This document shows, piece after piece, positions 60,513-64,000 of a stretch of DNA of 64,000 bases (the stretch's first letter is position 1; each line of letters starts with the position of its first letter). Source of the stretch: Arthrobacter sp. AQ5-06. Its GTDB lineage: Bacteria; Actinomycetota; Actinomycetes; Actinomycetales; Micrococcaceae. The stretch is taken from assembly GCF_003287955.1 (NCBI RefSeq), contig NZ_QMKP01000004.1:62001-126000 (forward strand). The letters are read 5' to 3'. Below the pieces are notes generated by a model, which did not search any database, had not been told where the DNA came from, and worked only from the letters and a program-made list of their open reading frames with translations. Made by a program: the position numbers and the translations under genes.

Positions 60513-63335
60513 ATGGCTAACACTGCAATGAATTCCGCAACCGACCTCGCCTCTGAACTGAGGGCCGACGTCCGGCGCGTCTCCACCCTGCTGGGTGAAT
60601 CCCTGGTCCGCCAGCACGGCCCCGAACTCCTGGATCTGGTGGAGCAGGTCCGACTCCTCACTAAGGAGTCCAAGGAAGCCGCCCGTGGCGGTGCCGATGC
60701 CACCGGCCCATGGAGCGCGCACGACGTCGTCGAACAGGTCCGCGAACTGCTCGGCTCCCTGCCGATCGAGCAGGCCACCGACCTGGTGCGTGCGTTCGCG
60801 TTCTACTTCCACCTGGCCAACGCGGCCGAGCAGGTCCACCGGGTCCGCGGCTTGCGGACACGGCAGGAGAAGGACGGGTGGCTGGCCAAGGCCGTCACCG
60901 AAATCGCCGCCCAGGCGGGGCCAGCCGTGCTCCAGGAAGTGGTCAACGGGCTGGACGTCCGCCCCATCTTCACCGCCCACCCCACCGAGGCCTCGCGCCG
61001 ATCCGTGCTGGACAAGATCCGCAAGCTCTCTGATGTCCTGGCCGAGTCCACGAAGGAAGGCACCACCGCGCGCCGCCGGCAGGACCGGCAGCTTTCCGAG
61101 GTCATCGACCAGATGTGGCAGACCGACGAACTGCGCCAGGTGCGCCCAACCCCCGTGGACGAGGCCCGCAACGCGATCTACTACCTGGGCGGCATCCTGA
61201 CCGACGCCATGCCCCAGATGCTCTCGGATTTCTCGGAACTGCTCGGCGAGCACGGCGTCAGCCTCTCGTCCCAGGACGCACCCATCCGGTTTGGTTCCTG
61301 GATCGGCGGGGACCGGGACGGCAACCCCAACGTCACAGCGGCGGTCACCAAGGAAATCCTGCAGATCCAGAACCAGCACGCCGTCCGCATCAGTATCGCG
61401 ATGATGGACGAGCTGATCTCCATCCTGTCCAACTCCACCGCGTTGTCCGGCGCGGACCAGAACCTGCTGGACTCCATCGAGGCGGACCTGAAGAAGCTGC
61501 CGGGCCTGGACCGGCGGGTCTTGGAGCTCAATGCCCAGGAGCCTTACCGCCTTAAACTCACGTGCATCAAGGCCAAGCTCATCAACACGGGCAAGCGGGT
61601 GGCCGCAGACTCCACCCATGAACACGGCCGTGATTACAGCTCCACCGAGGAACTCCTCAACGACCTCGAACTGTTGGAGCTGTCCCTCCGCAACCACTCG
61701 GCGTCGCTCGCTGCCGACGGCGCGCTGGCCCGCGTCCGCCGCGCCGTCGCGTCCTTCGGTCTGCACCTGGCCACCCTGGACATCCGCGAGCACGCCGACC
61801 ACCACCATGACGCCGTCGGGCAGCTGATGGACCGGCTGGGCGGCCCTGGCATCCGCTACGCGGAACTGAGCCGTGGGGAACGCTTCGAGGTGCTGGGCTC
61901 GGAGCTGGCCTCACGCCGGCCCCTGTCCGGCCACCCGATTAAGCTCGACGGCGTCGCTGACGGCACGTACGACGTCTTCCGTGAGATCCGCCGCGCCCTG
62001 CGCACGTATGGTCCGGACGTCATCGAGACCTATATCATTTCCATGACCCGTGGCGCGGACGATGTCCTGGCCGCGGCCGTCCTGGCCCGCGAGGCGGGCC
62101 TCATCAACCTGTTCGGCGAAACTCCCTACGCCAAGATCGGGTTCGCGCCCCTGCTGGAGACCGTGGAGGAGTTGCGTGCCTCGGCCGAGATCGTGGACCA
62201 GCTGCTGTCCGTTCCGTCCTACCGCGACCTGGTCCGGCTGCGCGGCGACGTCCAGGAAATCATGCTGGGCTACTCGGACTCCAACAAGGAATCCGGCGTA
62301 ATGACCAGCCAGTGGGAGATCCACAAGACCCAGCGGAAGCTGCGCGACGTTGCAGCCAAGCATGGCGTGCGCGTCCGGTTGTTCCACGGCCGCGGCGGTT
62401 CCGTGGGCCGCGGCGGCGGACCCACCTACGACGCCATCATGGCCCAGCCCCACGGCGTGCTGGAAGGCGAGATCAAGTTCACCGAACAGGGTGAGGTCAT
62501 CTCGGACAAGTACTCGCTGCCCGAGCTGGCCCGGGAAAACCTGGAGCTGTCCCTCGCGGCAGTGCTCCAGGGCTCGGCTCTGCACCGGGATCCGCGCACG
62601 TCCGATGACCAGCGCGAACGGTTCGGGCACGTTATGGAAATCATCTCCGACGGTGCCTTCGACCGGTACCGGAAGCTGATTGATGATCCGGACCTGCCCG
62701 CGTATTTCCTGGCGTCCACTCCGGTAGAGCAGCTGGGCTCGCTAAACATCGGCTCGCGCCCGTCCAAACGCCCGGATTCCGGGGCGGGGCTTGGCGGACT
62801 GCGTGCCATCCCCTGGGTGTTCGGCTGGACGCAGTCCCGGCAGATCGTGCCAGGCTGGTTCGGTGTGGGCTCGGGCCTGAAGGCCGCCCGTGAGGCCGGA
62901 AACTCCGCGCAGCTGCTGGAGATGATGGAAAACTGGCACTTCTTCCGGTCAGTACTGTCCAACGTGGAGATGACCCTGGCCAAGACAGACCTGGACATCG
63001 CCGGGTACTATGTGGCAACCCTGGTTCCCGAGGACCTGCACCACATTTTCCGTGCCATCCGTGAAGAGTTCGAACTCACCGTCGCCGAGGTCCAGACCCT
63101 TACCGGCGAGAACGTGCTCCTGGACGCCCAGCCGACGCTCAAGCGTTCGCTGGAGATCCGGGACCAGTACCTGGACCCCATCAGCTACCTGCAGGTGGAG
63201 TTGCTCCGCCGCGTGCGGGCTGCCCAGGGCGCCGAAGGCGAGAGCATCAGCGGCGCCGAGATCGACGAACGGCTCCAGCGGGCCATGCTGATCACCGTCA
63301 ACGGCGTGGCGGCCGGCCTGCGCAACACCGGCTAA
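60513..63335 (+). CDS. ppc: Phosphoenolpyruvate carboxylase
   Basis: 940-residue anaplerotic enzyme making oxaloacetate from PEP and bicarbonate. Catalytic motifs in order: [14 protein letters not shown] (His, about 155), [15 protein letters not shown] (Arg), [32 protein letters not shown] (glycine loop with Arg/His), [26 protein letters not shown], and the C-terminal [12 protein letters not shown] with the conserved terminal Asn-Thr-Gly. ATG 60513 is preferred; an ATG 13 codons earlier lacks a ribosome site. Complements the glyoxylate shunt encoded at 26-30 kb. Confidence 0.97.
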   Translation: MANTAMNSATDLASELRADVRRVSTLLGESLVRQHGPELLDLVEQVRLLTKESKEAARGGADATGPWSAHDVVEQVRELLGSLPIEQATDLVRAFAFYFHLANAAEQVHRVRGLRTRQEKDGWLAKAVTEIAAQAGPAVLQEVVNGLDVRPIFTAHPTEASRRSVLDKIRKLSDVLAESTKEGTTARRRQDRQLSEVIDQMWQTDELRQVRPTPVDEARNAIYYLGGILTDAMPQMLSDFSELLGEHGVSLSSQDAPIRFGSWIGGDRDGNPNVTAAVTKEILQIQNQHAVRISIAMMDELISILSNSTALSGADQNLLDSIEADLKKLPGLDRRVLELNAQEPYRLKLTCIKAKLINTGKRVAADSTHEHGRDYSSTEELLNDLELLELSLRNHSASLAADGALARVRRAVASFGLHLATLDIREHADHHHDAVGQLMDRLGGPGIRYAELSRGERFEVLGSELASRRPLSGHPIKLDGVADGTYDVFREIRRALRTYGPDVIETYIISMTRGADDVLAAAVLAREAGLINLFGETPYAKIGFAPLLETVEELRASAEIVDQLLSVPSYRDLVRLRGDVQEIMLGYSDSNKESGVMTSQWEIHKTQRKLRDVAAKHGVRVRLFHGRGGSVGRGGGPTYDAIMAQPHGVLEGEIKFTEQGEVISDKYSLPELARENLELSLAAVLQGSALHRDPRTSDDQRERFGHVMEIISDGAFDRYRKLIDDPDLPAYFLASTPVEQLGSLNIGSRPSKRPDSGAGLGGLRAIPWVFGWTQSRQIVPGWFGVGSGLKAAREAGNSAQLLEMMENWHFFRSVLSNVEMTLAKTDLDIAGYYVATLVPEDLHHIFRAIREEFELTVAEVQTLTGENVLLDAQPTLKRSLEIRDQYLDPISYLQVELLRRVRAAQGAEGESISGAEIDERLQRAMLITVNGVAAGLRNTG

Positions 63336-63357
63336 CCCCGGACGCTTTCTGCCCTCT

Positions 63358-63384
63358 CACCCGTGTCACCCGCGTCACCCGTGG
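63358..63384. repeat. 9-bp tandem repeat, three copies
   Basis: CACCCGTGT CACCCGCGT CACCCGTGG, directly after ppc and 20 bp before the family-B palindrome. Confidence 0.7.
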
Positions 63385-63403
63385 GCGCGACCCTCGGAAC
63401 CCC

Positions 63404-63466
63404 GCGCGAACTGGCAGCTAATACCCTCTGCGGCCCCTTTTGACGTCATTAGCTGCCAGTTCGCGC
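63404..63466. repeat. 63-bp palindromic element, family B copy 2
   Basis: Perfect 19-bp arms GCGCGAACTGGCAGCTAAT (63404-63422) and complement (63448-63466). The 25-base loop begins ACCCTC and ends GTC, as in copy 1 at 26531. It lies 4 bp beyond the stop of the ABC ATPase and 68 bp after ppc (convergent genes). Confidence 0.9.
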
Positions 63467-63470
63467 AAAC

Positions 63471-64000
63471 TCACTGGCTGCCGTAGTGCACCACCACGGT
63501 CCGGCGGGTGCTGCGGCCATCGGCGTAGGGCACCGTGCTGACGCCGACGCCATAAAGGGCTGTGAGTTCCTTTTCGCTCAGGAGTTCCATGGCGTCGCCC
63601 GTCCGGGGGCCGCTGGGCGTGAGCAGGACTGCCCGGTCCGCGAGGTACAGCGCGTGGTCCGGGTGGTGGGTGCTGAGGAGCACCGCCATTCCGTCCGACA
63701 TCAGTTCGCGCAGGAGCCGCAGGACGCGGACCTGGTTCTTGAGGTCCAGGCCGGTGGCGGGCTCGTCCAGCACCAGGACGGGACTGCCGGCCGCAATGGC
63801 CCGGGCGATCAGGACAAGCTGCTGTTCGCCGCCGCTGAGCGTGGGGAAGAACCTGCTGCGGAGGCCGGCGATGCCCACCCTGTCCATCGCCTCCAGGGAA
63901 GCAGCCCGGTCAGCGGCACCAGGCGAACGGAAGAGGCCGATCTGGCGGGCACGTCCCATCAGCACCATGTCCAGGGCCCGGTAGGCGAAGGTACTGCCAT
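63471..64000 (-). CDS. FecE-like ABC transporter ATP-binding protein, 5' part outside window
   Basis: C-terminal portion of a siderophore/cobalamin-type ATPase. The frame is open to the window edge; the internal ATG at 63968 is not the real start. Visible parts: MGRARQIGLFRSP linker, signature LSGGEQQLVLIARAI, Walker B VLVLDEPATGLD with catalytic Glu, and switch His in LSTHHPDHALYLADR. Walker A lies beyond 64000. Probably part of a ferric-siderophore importer. Confidence 0.88.
   Translation of the reverse strand, partial: GSTFAYRALDMVLMGRARQIGLFRSPGAADRAASLEAMDRVGIAGLRSRFFPTLSGGEQQLVLIARAIAAGSPVLVLDEPATGLDLKNQVRVLRLLRELMSDGMAVLLSTHHPDHALYLADRAVLLTPSGPRTGDAMELLSEKELTALYGVGVSTVPYADGRSTRRTVVVHYGSQ

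Noticed and set aside
63335..63471. Classical intrinsic terminator after ppc
   Set aside because: The hairpin arms are long and strong, but no T-run follows on either strand. Listed as a repeat element instead.

Overview
The window looks like a chromosomal segment of a high-GC Gram-positive bacterium of the Arthrobacter / Pseudarthrobacter type (Micrococcaceae, Actinomycetota). The grounds are the strong GC bias, frequent GTG starts, tight ATGA/GTGA overlaps, a RamB-type regulator beside the glyoxylate-shunt genes, DtxR/IdeR-like iron boxes, a GlxR/Crp-like box and several families typical of this lineage (NUDIX-like DUF4916 protein, AbiEi/DUF559 protein, actinobacterial Tgt and PEP carboxylase). 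The genus is an inference. I see no tRNA, rRNA, CRISPR array, transposase or phage gene. No stretch longer than 300 bases lacks a gene or gene remnant.

Layout. 0-8.5 kb: MpaB-type oxygenase, M23 peptidase, glutathione peroxidase, metallophosphoesterase, Stealth phosphotransferase with a HAD phosphatase, a small ParB-like protein with a LytR_C protein, TetR. 8.6-13.3 kb: FrnE-like DsbA protein, a glycosyltransferase / glycogen-debranching-like pair, GNAT. 13.4-24.1 kb: a nine-gene carbohydrate operon (two TIM-barrel isomerases, three Gfo/Idh/MocA dehydrogenases, ABC permeases and binding protein without an ATPase, one unplaced protein) with a divergent ROK repressor. 24.1-31.5 kb: 2-hydroxyacid dehydrogenase, CynX-like transporter, malate synthase, isocitrate lyase and divergent RamB. 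31.5-36.3 kb: TAXI binding protein, histidine kinase and response regulator, divergent from a 23-codon leader ORF and an MHS-type organic acid transporter. 36.5-38.6 kb: three damaged genes in a row (serpin, pyridoxal-kinase-like PdxK, TIGR01777-type epimerase). 38.6-46.8 kb: TetR, queuosine-precursor transporter YhhQ, AbiEi/DUF559 protein, Tgt and small housekeeping genes. 46.8-55.3 kb: iron region with an Fbp-type ABC importer, an EfeUOB operon whose permease gene efeU is internally deleted, and FetB. 55.3-64 kb: GH76, SDR plus acyl-CoA dehydrogenase, DUF1684, F420/NADP-reductase-like protein, PEP carboxylase, and the 3' part of a FecE-like ATPase cut by the window end.

Two things stand out. 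First, seven intergenic palindromes of almost constant length (62-64 bp) fall into four unrelated sequence families. Three families have two copies each, and most copies sit within 0-15 bp of a stop codon. I find no named family for them, and they are my best candidate for an undescribed element class. Second, three genes (serpin, epimerase, efeU) keep both ends but have lost their middles, and a fourth (pdxK) is shifted by one base in a homopolymer. This is either local gene decay or an assembly problem and needs to be settled before any phenotype is inferred.

The physiology is that of a soil heterotroph: import and oxidation of unusual sugars, acetate/fatty-acid use through the glyoxylate shunt with PEP carboxylase anaplerosis, organic-acid sensing and uptake, and redundant iron acquisition under iron control.
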